A DNA stretch of 64,000 bases from Gemmatimonadaceae bacterium (lineage in GTDB: Bacteria > Gemmatimonadota > Gemmatimonadetes > Gemmatimonadales > Gemmatimonadaceae), in the NCBI GenBank assembly GCA_035606695.1, contig DATNEW010000020.1, forward strand, positions 124,001 through 188,000. The letters are read 5' to 3'. Below are positions 56,886 to 64,000 of this stretch, piece after piece (position 1 is the first letter of the stretch; every line of letters starts with the position of its first letter). Under the pieces are notes generated by a model that was given only the letters and a program-made list of their open reading frames with translations, did no database searches and was not told the DNA's origin. The position numbers and the translations under genes were made by a program.

Positions 56886-57797
56886 TCAGCCGATCCAGGC
56901 CAGCGTCGCGAAGAACAACACCAGCTTGAACCCGACTACCGCGTAGATGAACGTCGCCGCGGCGACGACACTTCGCACCAGCGCCGGCACTGGCCGCGAA
57001 CGGTAAAACTCCCGCTGCGCCATGAACACGTACAGCGCCACGAGCACCTGGAACGCGTTGAACATGATCGTCGGGCGAACGGTGTGGCCGGTGACACGCG
57101 TGAGGATCATCGCGTAGCCGGCGACTGACAGCACCGCCGCCGGCAACGCCAGAAGAAAGAAGCTCATGTAGTGCGTCGCGAACACCACATGCTCGACGAA
57201 GTAGTGCCTCGTTCCCACGAACATCGCCGCAAAGAGCAGCGCGTAGACGGGAATGAGGACCACGAGAATCGTCTTCCCGAGCTCTTCGGTGGCCGAGTCG
57301 AAACGCGCTTCGAGGCTGGGGGGAATGCGTTTCGCGACGTCGGCACGTTTGGCGCCTGGCCGCAACGGCGCCAGATGATAACGGTGTTCGAGCACCGGCC
57401 ACGTCATGTTGTGGTACACCATTTCGCCGACCTGCAGTCTCAAGGGCGCGGTGAGCACCGTCGACTGATACTGGGTGGCGAAGATGAAGTACACCACGTT
57501 GCAGAGCAGGAATACGCGCAACGGCGGCAGATAGCGGTGGCGGTCGCCGTGGAGGTACTCGGTCGACAGTCGGCCGGGCTTGGTCAACAGCGTTCGAAAC
57601 GAGGCGATGAGGGCCGAGTCGACATCGGTGATCGCCGCCAGGGCCTCGCGCAAGAAATGTTTGACCGACAGGTCGCGCGCGTGGCTGAGCCGTGTCCCGC
57701 AGTTCGAGCAAAACTTGCCGTCCGTCTCGACGCCGCACCGCGGACACGCGACTTCGGTCGTGAACTCCCTCGTGTCGATCGCTTCGGCGACTGTCAT
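56886..57797 (-). CDS. DUF3667 membrane protein with N-terminal zinc ribbon
   Basis: A 303-residue protein. The N-terminus has a zinc-ribbon pattern, CPRCG (near 18) and CSNCG (near 30). The following ELSVKHFLREALAAI-like stretch (here DLSVKHFLREALAAITDVDSALIASFRTLLTKPG) and DRHRYLPPLRVFLLCNVVYFIF match DUF3667. About five transmembrane helices fill the rest. Function is unknown. The ATG at 57797 has GGAGGAG upstream and overlaps the ada stop by four bases, so it is translationally coupled to ada; the link to alkylation repair is unclear. Confidence 0.88.
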   Translation of the reverse strand: MTVAEAIDTREFTTEVACPRCGVETDGKFCSNCGTRLSHARDLSVKHFLREALAAITDVDSALIASFRTLLTKPGRLSTEYLHGDRHRYLPPLRVFLLCNVVYFIFATQYQSTVLTAPLRLQVGEMVYHNMTWPVLEHRYHLAPLRPGAKRADVAKRIPPSLEARFDSATEELGKTILVVLIPVYALLFAAMFVGTRHYFVEHVVFATHYMSFFLLALPAAVLSVAGYAMILTRVTGHTVRPTIMFNAFQVLVALYVFMAQREFYRSRPVPALVRSVVAAATFIYAVVGFKLVLFFATLAWIG

Positions 57798-58876
57798 CCG
57801 CTCTCCTCCTCGAGAAGGCGCGCCTTGCGCTCGGCGCCCCATTTGTAGCCCGCGAGCTCGCCCGAACCTCGCACGACACGGTGGCAAGGGATGACGACGG
57901 CGATGCGATTCGTGGCGCACGCGCGCGCGACGGCTCGCGACGCAGTTGGCTGACCGATTGCCTCGGCCACTTCGCCGTACGTGCGGCGCTCGCCGGCCGG
58001 AATCTGTTGCAGCGCCTCCCACACTTTGAGCTGAAACGCGGTCCCGCTCACGTCGAGCGGAACGCGGTGCGACGCGCGGGATGCGGGTTTGCGCACGCGA
58101 TCGAGCACGGCGCGGACCCACGTCGCGTGCGCGGCGTCGTCGCGTTCGATCGTCGCGTTCGGAAAGTCATGCCGCAGCGCGCGCTCGACGTCGGTGTTCG
58201 TCGCGCCGATCTCGACGGCGCAGACGCCGCGGTCCGTCGTCGCGACGAGCACGCGGCCGATGGGCGCGTCGACGATCGTGTAGGCGATCCGCACCCCGGC
58301 GCCGCCGCGGCGGAACGATGCGGGCGTCATCCCCAGCACGTCATTAGATTTCTCATATACCCGGCTGCTCGACCCGAAGCCTGCTTCGTACGTGGCGCGG
58401 CTCACGGTGTCGCCGGCGCGGAGCCGCGACTTGAAGCGCGCGACGCGCTGGGCCTGGCTGTACTGCCTGGGCGAGACGCCGACGATGCGCTTGAACGATC
58501 GCTGGAGATGGGACGCGCTCAACGCCGCCAGAGTCGCCAGCTCGCTCAACGGCACGGCGCGATCGGGGTTGGCATCCAGATACGCGCGCGCCGCTTCGAC
58601 GCCGCGCGCCGTTGCCGACGCGTCGTCCGCCGATCGCGGCTTGCAGCGCAGACACGCACGATATCCGGCTCGCTCGGCGTCCTCGGGCGAATCGAAGAAC
58701 GCGACGTTCTCACGCAGCGGCCGGCGCGACGCGCAGCTCGGCTTACAGTAGACGTGCGTCGAACGAACGGCATACACGAAACGGCCGTCATACTCGGCGT
58801 TGCGCTCCTGGACTGCGCGCCACGCCATTCCCGGATTCACCATATCCTGCTCGCGCTCGGCCACCATGGTCGCCAT
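57794..58876 (-). CDS. ada: Ada: methylphosphotriester/O6-methylguanine-DNA methyltransferase and transcriptional activator
   Basis: A 360-residue bifunctional protein. Residues about 17-80 form the zinc N-domain with cysteines in VYCKPSCASRRP and CLRCKP (four ligands, one of which accepts methyl groups from phosphotriesters). Residues about 92-185 are the AraC-type DNA-binding domain (LSASHLQRSFKRIVGVSPRQYSQAQR). Residues about 195-355 are the methyltransferase domain with acceptor Cys in IPCHRVV (near 326). It repairs alkylated DNA and, once methylated, activates alkylation-response genes. Length and order match Escherichia coli Ada (354). It is the first gene of a pair with DUF3667. The start at 58876 could be replaced by the internal Met residues at 4 or 12. 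Confidence 0.95.
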   Translation of the reverse strand: MATMVAEREQDMVNPGMAWRAVQERNAEYDGRFVYAVRSTHVYCKPSCASRRPLRENVAFFDSPEDAERAGYRACLRCKPRSADDASATARGVEAARAYLDANPDRAVPLSELATLAALSASHLQRSFKRIVGVSPRQYSQAQRVARFKSRLRAGDTVSRATYEAGFGSSSRVYEKSNDVLGMTPASFRRGGAGVRIAYTIVDAPIGRVLVATTDRGVCAVEIGATNTDVERALRHDFPNATIERDDAAHATWVRAVLDRVRKPASRASHRVPLDVSGTAFQLKVWEALQQIPAGERRTYGEVAEAIGQPTASRAVARACATNRIAVVIPCHRVVRGSGELAGYKWGAERKARLLEEESG

Positions 58877-58955
58877 GAAATGCTCTCTGTGAGGGGCGAC
58901 CGCAAGCTATGATCGACAATTTGTTGGGGATATCCGAGTCTTGTGCTCGAAGTGC

Positions 58956-59002
58956 GGGCGTATGGGCGTATGAAGTTCAGCTTGTCATACGCCCATGCGC
59001 CC
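58956..59002. repeat. GGGCGTATGGGCGTATGA hairpin repeat
   Basis: GGGCGTATGGGCGTATGA (58956-58973) pairs with 58985-59002 with one G-T mismatch around an 11-base loop. More CGCCCAT units follow to about 59017. It lies just past the pntB stop and may serve as the pnt terminator. It is related to 28054-28072. Confidence 0.75.
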
Positions 59003-59022
59003 ATGCCGCCATACGCCCGCCT

Positions 59023-60411
59023 CTAAACGTTCTTGATCTCCCCCACGAGCCCCGTGAGCGACGTCTTCGCATCGCCAAACAACATCGACGTCCGCTTGTC
59101 GTAGAACAGCTCGTTCTCGATGCCCGCGAACCCGGCCGACATGCCGCGCTTGAGCACGATCACGGACTTGGCGTGATCGGCGTTGAGAATCGGCATACCG
59201 TAGATCGGCGACGACTTGTCCGTGCGCGCCGCGGGATTCACCACGTCGTTCGCGCCGATCACGAGTGCCACGTCGGCGCGATCGAATTCGCCGTTGATCT
59301 CGTCCATGTCGTACAACTTGTCGTAGGGCACGTTCGCTTCGGCGAGCAGCACGTTCATGTGTCCCGGCATGCGTCCCGCCACGGGATGCACCGCGAACTT
59401 CACCTCGCCGCCGCGCTTCTCGATCAACTCGGCCAGCTCGCGCACGGTGTGCTGCGCCTGCGCGACCGCCATACCGTAGCCCGGGATCACGATCACGAGT
59501 TGCGCATAGGCGAGTTGAATCGCCGCGTCCTCGACGCCGATCGAGCGCACCGACAACCCCGCCGCCGACTTGGTGGCTACGGCCGCCGTTTCGCTGCCGA
59601 ACGCGCCGAAGAGCACGTTCGTGAACGAGCGGTTCATCGCCTTGGACATCAGGATCGACAGAATGAATCCCGACGAGCCGTCGAGCGAGCCGCTGATGAT
59701 GAGGATGACGTTGCCAATCGCGAATCCGGTCGCGCACGATGCGAGGCCGGAGTACGAATTGAGCAGCGCGACGACGACCGGCATGTCGGCGCCGCCGATC
59801 GGCAGCACCAGCATGATGCCCAACAGCAGCGCGACGCCGATCATCGTGTAGAACGCCCACTGCTTGGTGGGATCCAGGATCACCGATACGAGCAGGAACA
59901 GAATGAACGCGAACACCAGGCCGTTCAATAGATTCTGGCCTTTGTAAGTCAGCGGCTTGGAGGGCAGCCATTCCTGCAGCTTGCCCGCGGCGACGATCGT
60001 GCCGCCCACGGTGATGCAACCGAGCATGATCTCGAAGCCGAGCGCCGTCATCGTGACACGATCGGGCGGCAGGCCCGCGTTCATGCGCGTGTAGTACTCG
60101 GCGATGCCCACGAGCGTCGCCGCGAACGCGCTCAGCGTGAGCGAGAGCGCAATTCGCTGCGGCATCGCGGTCATCGACACGCGCGTACCCATCGGGTAGC
60201 CGATGACGGTGCCGAGTATCAGTCCGGCGACGATCCAGCGATAGTCGACGATCGTTTCATTGAGCAGCGTGCCCACGATCGCGAACAGCATGCCGACCGC
60301 GGCGAGCTGCATGCCGCGCCGCGCCTTGTCCGGGCGCGTGAGCATGCGAAGACCGAGAATGAACGAGATCGACGCCGCGAGATAACTGCCTTGAATGAAG
60401 TACTCGCGCAT
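59023..60411 (-). CDS. pntB: NAD(P) transhydrogenase subunit beta
   Basis: A 462-residue inner-membrane protein. Nine or so helices occupy residues 1-260, and the NADP-binding domain III the last 180, with GYGMAVAQAQ (near 313), VHPVAGRMPGHMNVLLAEA (near 350) and the DVALVIGANDVVNPAA motif (near 390). With the alpha subunits it couples proton movement to hydride transfer from NADH to NADP. It is the last gene of a three-gene operon; its ATG overlaps the stop of pntAB (TGATG). The C-terminal GDAKTSLTGLVGEI is the usual ending. Confidence 0.97.
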   Translation of the reverse strand: MREYFIQGSYLAASISFILGLRMLTRPDKARRGMQLAAVGMLFAIVGTLLNETIVDYRWIVAGLILGTVIGYPMGTRVSMTAMPQRIALSLTLSAFAATLVGIAEYYTRMNAGLPPDRVTMTALGFEIMLGCITVGGTIVAAGKLQEWLPSKPLTYKGQNLLNGLVFAFILFLLVSVILDPTKQWAFYTMIGVALLLGIMLVLPIGGADMPVVVALLNSYSGLASCATGFAIGNVILIISGSLDGSSGFILSILMSKAMNRSFTNVLFGAFGSETAAVATKSAAGLSVRSIGVEDAAIQLAYAQLVIVIPGYGMAVAQAQHTVRELAELIEKRGGEVKFAVHPVAGRMPGHMNVLLAEANVPYDKLYDMDEINGEFDRADVALVIGANDVVNPAARTDKSSPIYGMPILNADHAKSVIVLKRGMSAGFAGIENELFYDKRTSMLFGDAKTSLTGLVGEIKNV

Positions 60412-60695
60412 CAGTTCTTGTCTCGCTTGAACATCTTGAGCATTCGATCGACGATGATGAATCCTCCGACGATGTTGCTCGTCGCGGCGACGACGGCGAC
60501 GAAGCCGAGGATCGTCGCGACGCGATTGGCGGCGGCGCCCGCGGCGATCAGCGAGCCGACGAGTGAGATGCCGGCGATGGCGTTCGTCGCCGCCATCAGC
60601 GGCGTATGCAAGAGGGGCGGCACACGCGAGATGACCATGTATCCCGTGAACGCGGCCAGCACGAAGACGTAGAGCTCGAGGAGATGAGTACTCAT
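60411..60695 (-). CDS. pntAB: NAD(P) transhydrogenase subunit alpha part 2 (membrane part)
   Basis: A 94-residue protein with three hydrophobic helices (LLELYVFVLAAFTGYMVIS, PLMAATNAIAGISLVGSLIAAG, ILGFVAVVAATSNIVGGFII). It is the membrane part of the alpha subunit, separate here from the NAD-binding part, as in Rhodospirillum and many other bacteria, whereas Escherichia coli has both parts in one chain. Start and stop overlap both neighbours (TAATG at 60693-60697; TGATG at the pntB start), so translation is coupled. Confidence 0.95.
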   Translation of the reverse strand: MSTHLLELYVFVLAAFTGYMVISRVPPLLHTPLMAATNAIAGISLVGSLIAAGAAANRVATILGFVAVVAATSNIVGGFIIVDRMLKMFKRDKN

Positions 60696-61804
60696 TATCG
60701 AAGCACCTGTCCGTTGTGTGTCATCATCATTGCGCCGACGATCTCGGCGGTCGAGTCGAGCTGGAGCGCGTCTTCCTTCACCAGCTCCTTGCACAGCTCG
60801 AAGACATTGCGACTGAACATCTGGCTGGCGTGAAACGGCACCGTGCTGGGCACGTTGAGCGGCGCGATGATCGTCACATCGTGCTCGACCACGGTTTCGC
60901 CGGGCTTCGACAACGCGCAGTTGCCGCCCGTCTCCGCGGCGAGATCCACGATCACGGATCCCGCCCGCATGGTCTCGACCATTGCCGCGGTGATCAGCTT
61001 GGGCGCCGGTCTGCCCGGGATCGCCGCGGTCGTGATGACGAGATCCATGTCCTTGATGTGGTTCGCCATCGCCTCGAGCGTCCTCGCTTTCTCTTCCTCG
61101 GTCTGTTCGCGCGCGTAGCCGCCCGCCGTCTGCGCCGTGTCGCTCACGACGTCGCTCTGCACGAACGTGGCGCCGAGGCTGAGCACTTGCTCCCGTGCAG
61201 CGGGGCGCACGTCGAAGCCCGAGACGACGGCGCCGAGTCGTCGCGCGGTGGCAATCGCTTGCAATCCGGCAACGCCGGCGCCGATCACGAAGCACTTGGC
61301 GGGCGAGATGTTGCCGGCGGCCGTCGTGAGCATCGGCAGGAACTTGGGCAGCGCCGCCGCGCCGATGAGCACACCCTTGTAGCCCGACACGGTGCTTTGC
61401 GATGACAGGACGTCCATCGACTGCGCGCGCGTGATGCGCGGCACCAGCTCCAACGCAAGCGATGTGAGCTTTCGCTGCGTCATCGACTCGACGACGTCGG
61501 CGCTCTGGCCGGGCCGCATGAGCGAGATCACCGTCGCACCCTCGGGGATCATCGCGATCTCCTCGGGTGTCGGCGGCTGGACCTTCGCGATCAATGTCGC
61601 GTCGCGGTAAAGCGTTGCTGCGCCCTGAACGACCGTGGCGCCGGCCGCGGCATAGGCATCGTCGCGAAAACCGGCCCTGAGGCCGGCCCCGCTCTGAATG
61701 ACGACGTCGATTTTTTGCTGCTTGATCAATCGGCCGACGATGTCGGGAGTAATCGCGACGCGCAGCTCCCGCGCGGCGATCTCCGATGGTACGCTGATTT
61801 TCAT
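60695..61804 (-). CDS. pntAA: NAD(P) transhydrogenase subunit alpha part 1 (NAD-binding)
   Basis: A 369-residue soluble subunit carrying NAD-binding domain I. It has the alanine-dehydrogenase-like fold: N-terminal ELRVAITPDIV, the RQD-loop-like segment near residue 125, and the Rossmann motif VIGAGVAGLQAIATARRLGA (near 175) with GFDVRPAAREQ after it. It delivers hydride from NADH to domain III in PntB. It is the first gene of the operon pntAA-pntAB-pntB. The 249-bp gap to the divergent M28 gene should hold its promoter; I see no clear -10/-35 pair there. Confidence 0.96.
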   Translation of the reverse strand: MKISVPSEIAARELRVAITPDIVGRLIKQQKIDVVIQSGAGLRAGFRDDAYAAAGATVVQGAATLYRDATLIAKVQPPTPEEIAMIPEGATVISLMRPGQSADVVESMTQRKLTSLALELVPRITRAQSMDVLSSQSTVSGYKGVLIGAAALPKFLPMLTTAAGNISPAKCFVIGAGVAGLQAIATARRLGAVVSGFDVRPAAREQVLSLGATFVQSDVVSDTAQTAGGYAREQTEEEKARTLEAMANHIKDMDLVITTAAIPGRPAPKLITAAMVETMRAGSVIVDLAAETGGNCALSKPGETVVEHDVTIIAPLNVPSTVPFHASQMFSRNVFELCKELVKEDALQLDSTAEIVGAMMMTHNGQVLR

Positions 61805-62053
61805 TCAGATTCGGTGGGAGGCACGTAAGCGAGCTTGTCCACTAACGCGCCAAGTCGGGGAAATGCTGACGCGCGTTGAACCTACGCCCGGGCGAACCAA
61901 GCGCAAATCAGGGGATCTCGCGCGCGGCGTCCGGCATAGTCCGACATACGGCCTTGCCGAACGCGAAACCGTTGCGTTGGATTCGCCGAAGAAACTTACA
62001 GTTCTCGTACCGCGCGACTGCCCGAGCGCCGCACGCCAACATTAGCTATCTCC

Positions 62054-63787
62054 ATGAGCACCCGACGTTTCCCGATTTCACGAGGCTCAATGCGATCCCT
62101 TCTCCTCGTCGTCGCTGCCACCGCCGCGGCCGGCGCCGCCGCCGCCGCACAGCAGGCAAAATTGCCCCTCAAGCATACGCCGCAGCCAACCACGCCGGCG
62201 ATTTCGCAAGCGGATCTGATGACGCGGCTCTACATCTACGCGGACGATTCGCTGATGGGCCGCGAGGTCGGCACGCCGTACCATCTCAAGGCAACGGCGT
62301 ACATCGAGCGCGAAGTGCGGCGGCTCGGGCTCGAGCCCGGCGGCGATAGCGGCACCTACTTTCAGAATATTCCCGTCTTCAATGAGACGGTGTCCAATGC
62401 GCCGGCGTTGAGCGTCGAAGGCCGAAGCTTCAGCGGACTTACGGATTTCATCCCACGCGACAACGCGGTGTTCGGCGCGCCGGTGCGGCCGCTCGACGGC
62501 GTTCAAACGGTCTACGGAGGCACCTTCAGCCCGTCGGGCGACACGAGCATGATGATCTCGCCGGCCGCCGCGCTCGGAAAGTTCGTCGTGATCTCGGTGC
62601 CGAATGGCCCCGACGGCAAACCGGCATGGAGCGGCAATCGACAGCCGCTGACCATCCGTTATCTGCTGTCCGCCGGCATCGGCGTTGTCGGTCTCGACGC
62701 GGTTCCGGATTCAGAACGACCGTCGCTGCTCGAGCCGACGCTCACATTCAAGAACGGTGATGGCGATCCCCCGCAGCTCCCCGCGTTCATGTACATGTCG
62801 AACGCGATGGCCCAGGCGATCATGGGCGCACCCGTGGCCGGACTCTCGCGCGGAGCGGCGGGAAAGACGCTGCACGGCGCGATCAAGTGGAACCTCGCGC
62901 CGGCACCGGGTCGCAACGTCGTCGCGATTCTTCCGGGCAGCGATCCAAAGCTCAAGGGGGAATACGTCGCGATCGGCGCGCACAACGATCACATCGGCTT
63001 CAATCACGAACCGGTCGATCACGATTCGCTGCGCGCGTTCAACACGGTGGTCCGCCCTCACGGGGCCGACGATCCGGAACGCGAAGCGAGCCCCGAGGAG
63101 CAGACGCGCATTCGCGGGATTCTCGACAGTCTTCGCAAAGTCAACACGCCGCGGAAGGATTCGATCGACAACGGCGCCGACGATGATGGCAGCGGCACCG
63201 TCGCCGCGCTCGAGATCGCCGAGGCGTTCGCCGCTGCTCCGACGAAGCCCAAGCGTTCGCTGGTCTTCGTGTGGCACGCCGGCGAGGAGAAGGGGCTGTG
63301 GGGATCAGAGTACTTCACCGACCACCCAACGGTTCCGCGCGATTCGATCGTGGCGCAACTCAACATGGACATGATCGGCCGCGGCGGCCCGCAAGACGAG
63401 AAAAACGGTGGTCCCGGCTACCTGCAGCTCATCGGCTCCAAGCGCCTCTCCACGGAGCTCGGTGACATCGTCGAAGCGGTGGGAAAGACGGAACCCTCGC
63501 CATTCCACTTCGATTACTCGTACGATGCAAACGGGCATCCGCAGCAGTACTACTGCCGCAGCGATCACTACGAGTATGCGCGCTACGGCATTCCGATCAC
63601 GTTCTTCTCCACCGGCGGCCACCGCGACTACCACCAGGTGACGGACGAGCCGCAGTACATCGACTACGCGCAGCTCGCGCGCGTGGCGAATCTCGTTCAC
63701 GACGTCGCGGCGCGGGTGGCGAATCTCGATCATCGGGTCGTGGTGGATCACCAGAAGCCCGATCCGCATGGGCAGTGCAGGCAGTGA
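62054..63787 (+). CDS. M28-family zinc aminopeptidase
   Basis: A 577-residue secreted peptidase with an inserted PA-like domain (about 130-270). The signal peptide ends AAAAAQ (about 33). Zinc ligands are His in AIGAHNDHIG (near 309), Asp in GADDDGSG (near 375), Glu in HAGEEKGLWGS (near 406), Asp in LNMDMIG (near 437) and His in DYHQVTDEP (near 530). A non-standard insert (about 325-365, rich in Arg, Glu and Asp) separates the first two ligands. It releases N-terminal amino acids from peptides. ATG 62054 has no ribosome-binding site; ATG 62090 with GAGG four bases before it is an alternative that keeps the signal peptide. Confidence 0.94.
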   Translation: MSTRRFPISRGSMRSLLLVVAATAAAGAAAAAQQAKLPLKHTPQPTTPAISQADLMTRLYIYADDSLMGREVGTPYHLKATAYIEREVRRLGLEPGGDSGTYFQNIPVFNETVSNAPALSVEGRSFSGLTDFIPRDNAVFGAPVRPLDGVQTVYGGTFSPSGDTSMMISPAAALGKFVVISVPNGPDGKPAWSGNRQPLTIRYLLSAGIGVVGLDAVPDSERPSLLEPTLTFKNGDGDPPQLPAFMYMSNAMAQAIMGAPVAGLSRGAAGKTLHGAIKWNLAPAPGRNVVAILPGSDPKLKGEYVAIGAHNDHIGFNHEPVDHDSLRAFNTVVRPHGADDPEREASPEEQTRIRGILDSLRKVNTPRKDSIDNGADDDGSGTVAALEIAEAFAAAPTKPKRSLVFVWHAGEEKGLWGSEYFTDHPTVPRDSIVAQLNMDMIGRGGPQDEKNGGPGYLQLIGSKRLSTELGDIVEAVGKTEPSPFHFDYSYDANGHPQQYYCRSDHYEYARYGIPITFFSTGGHRDYHQVTDEPQYIDYAQLARVANLVHDVAARVANLDHRVVVDHQKPDPHGQCRQ

Positions 63788-63817
63788 TGATCAGCCTGCG
63801 TGGGCGAGGGTGCGCCC

Positions 63818-63920
63818 GCTGTCATCCTGAGGCGCGGAGCGCCGAAAGGATCTCATCCGCGTCCCGGTTTCTGGATCGTCCAACCGGATGAGATCCTTTC
63901 GCTGCGCTCAGGATGACAGC
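63818..63920. repeat. Long inverted GCTGTCATCCTGA...TCAGGATGACAGC element
   Basis: The ends GCTGTCATCCTGA (63818-63830) and TCAGGATGACAGC (63908-63920) are exact inverses. Inside, AAAGGATCTCATCCG is mirrored by CGGATGAGATCCTTT. Arms are about 40 bp with small mismatches. This is the longest member of the GTCATCCTGAGCG family in the window. Confidence 0.88.
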
Positions 63921-63932
63921 AAGTTTGCTATC

Positions 63933-64000
63933 ATGCGCCTCGCCGTCATCGCGCTCCTGTTCCTCAGCGCCTGCTCGCACGTCTCCATCCGCAGCCCGAT
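63933..64000 (+). CDS. Start of a predicted lipoprotein gene (partial)
   Basis: The reading frame runs from ATG 63933 to the window end. Its first 22 residues, beginning MRLAVIALLFLSACSHVSIR, form a lipoprotein signal peptide with lipobox LSAC (Cys14). The rest is outside the window, so no function can be given. No ribosome-binding site is visible; the start lies 12 bases after the dispersed inverted repeat. Confidence 0.65.
   Translation, partial: MRLAVIALLFLSACSHVSIRSP

Noticed and set aside
56848-57879. Alternative minus-strand frame over DUF3667
   Set aside because: The overlapping frame 56886-57797 carries the DUF3667 motifs, zinc ribbon and ribosome-binding site; the other is arginine-rich noise.

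Overview
The window is a dense, high-GC bacterial chromosome segment. About 50 genes lie on both strands, mostly with gaps below 100 bp and many ATGA/TAATG start-stop overlaps. The mix suggests a Gemmatimonadota (Gemmatimonadaceae-like) bacterium; Acidobacteriota is the main alternative. The evidence is a SusC/SusD pair in a high-GC genome, PadR-linked MacB/FtsX permeases of the ADOP type, two M13 metallopeptidases, many secreted proteins and lipoproteins, and a Tat-secreted TldD. This is inference from gene content; no rRNA or other taxonomic marker is present. I found no tRNA, rRNA, insertion sequence, prophage or CRISPR array, and no gene-free stretch over 300 bp.

Layout. 1-7.1 kb: an APC amino-acid permease, a small lipoprotein, a kinase-M23-aminotransferase triple fusion, and a membrane protein with a spermidine-synthase-like domain. 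7.1-10.5 kb: methyl-cycle genes, ahcY and an ArsR-methyltransferase fusion regulator resembling SahR. 10.6-14.1 kb: an M23 lipoprotein and an M13 peptidase. 14.3-19.8 kb: SusD, SusC and a membrane protein (minus strand). 20-23 kb: a TldD/TldE pair, then a lone receiver protein. 23.6-26.6 kb: an ECF sigma factor operon with two proteins carrying AMPK-type carbohydrate-binding domains. 26.7-28 kb: metK behind a structured leader and terminator. 28-30.1 kb: two divergently placed paralogous secreted proteins and a lipoprotein. 30.2-37.8 kb: a second M13 peptidase, an outer-membrane beta-barrel, an MHYT histidine kinase and an M16 pair. 37.9-42.7 kb: an L,D-transpeptidase, deoC and an ALDH16-type double-domain aldehyde dehydrogenase. 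42.8-50.9 kb: S8, HELVH and S9 peptidases, a degenerate M23-like lipoprotein, a 76-aa protein and a DUF72 protein. 51-56.8 kb: PadR and two convergent ADOP permeases. 56.9-61.8 kb: DUF3667, ada and pntB-pntAB-pntAA. 62-64 kb: an M28 peptidase and the start of a lipoprotein gene.

How the genes work together. The main theme is the cell envelope and extracellular protein breakdown: M13 x2, an M16 pair, M28, S8, S9, M23-type, TldD/E and an HELVH peptidase, alongside SusCD uptake. A second theme is S-adenosylmethionine metabolism: metK, ahcY and the ArsR-methyltransferase regulator. DeoC makes acetaldehyde that the adjacent ALDH16 could oxidise.

The observations most worth a second look are: the metK leader (a possible SAM-II-like pseudoknot with a terminator and a competing antiterminator, 26754-26875); the sigma/CBM48 operon (23.6-26.6 kb); a 30-bp palindrome in front of the PadR-ADOP pair; long imperfect inverted repeats at convergent gene ends (14179-14242, 30104-30155, 54112-54325); and two dispersed repeat families that supply stop or start regions of genes.
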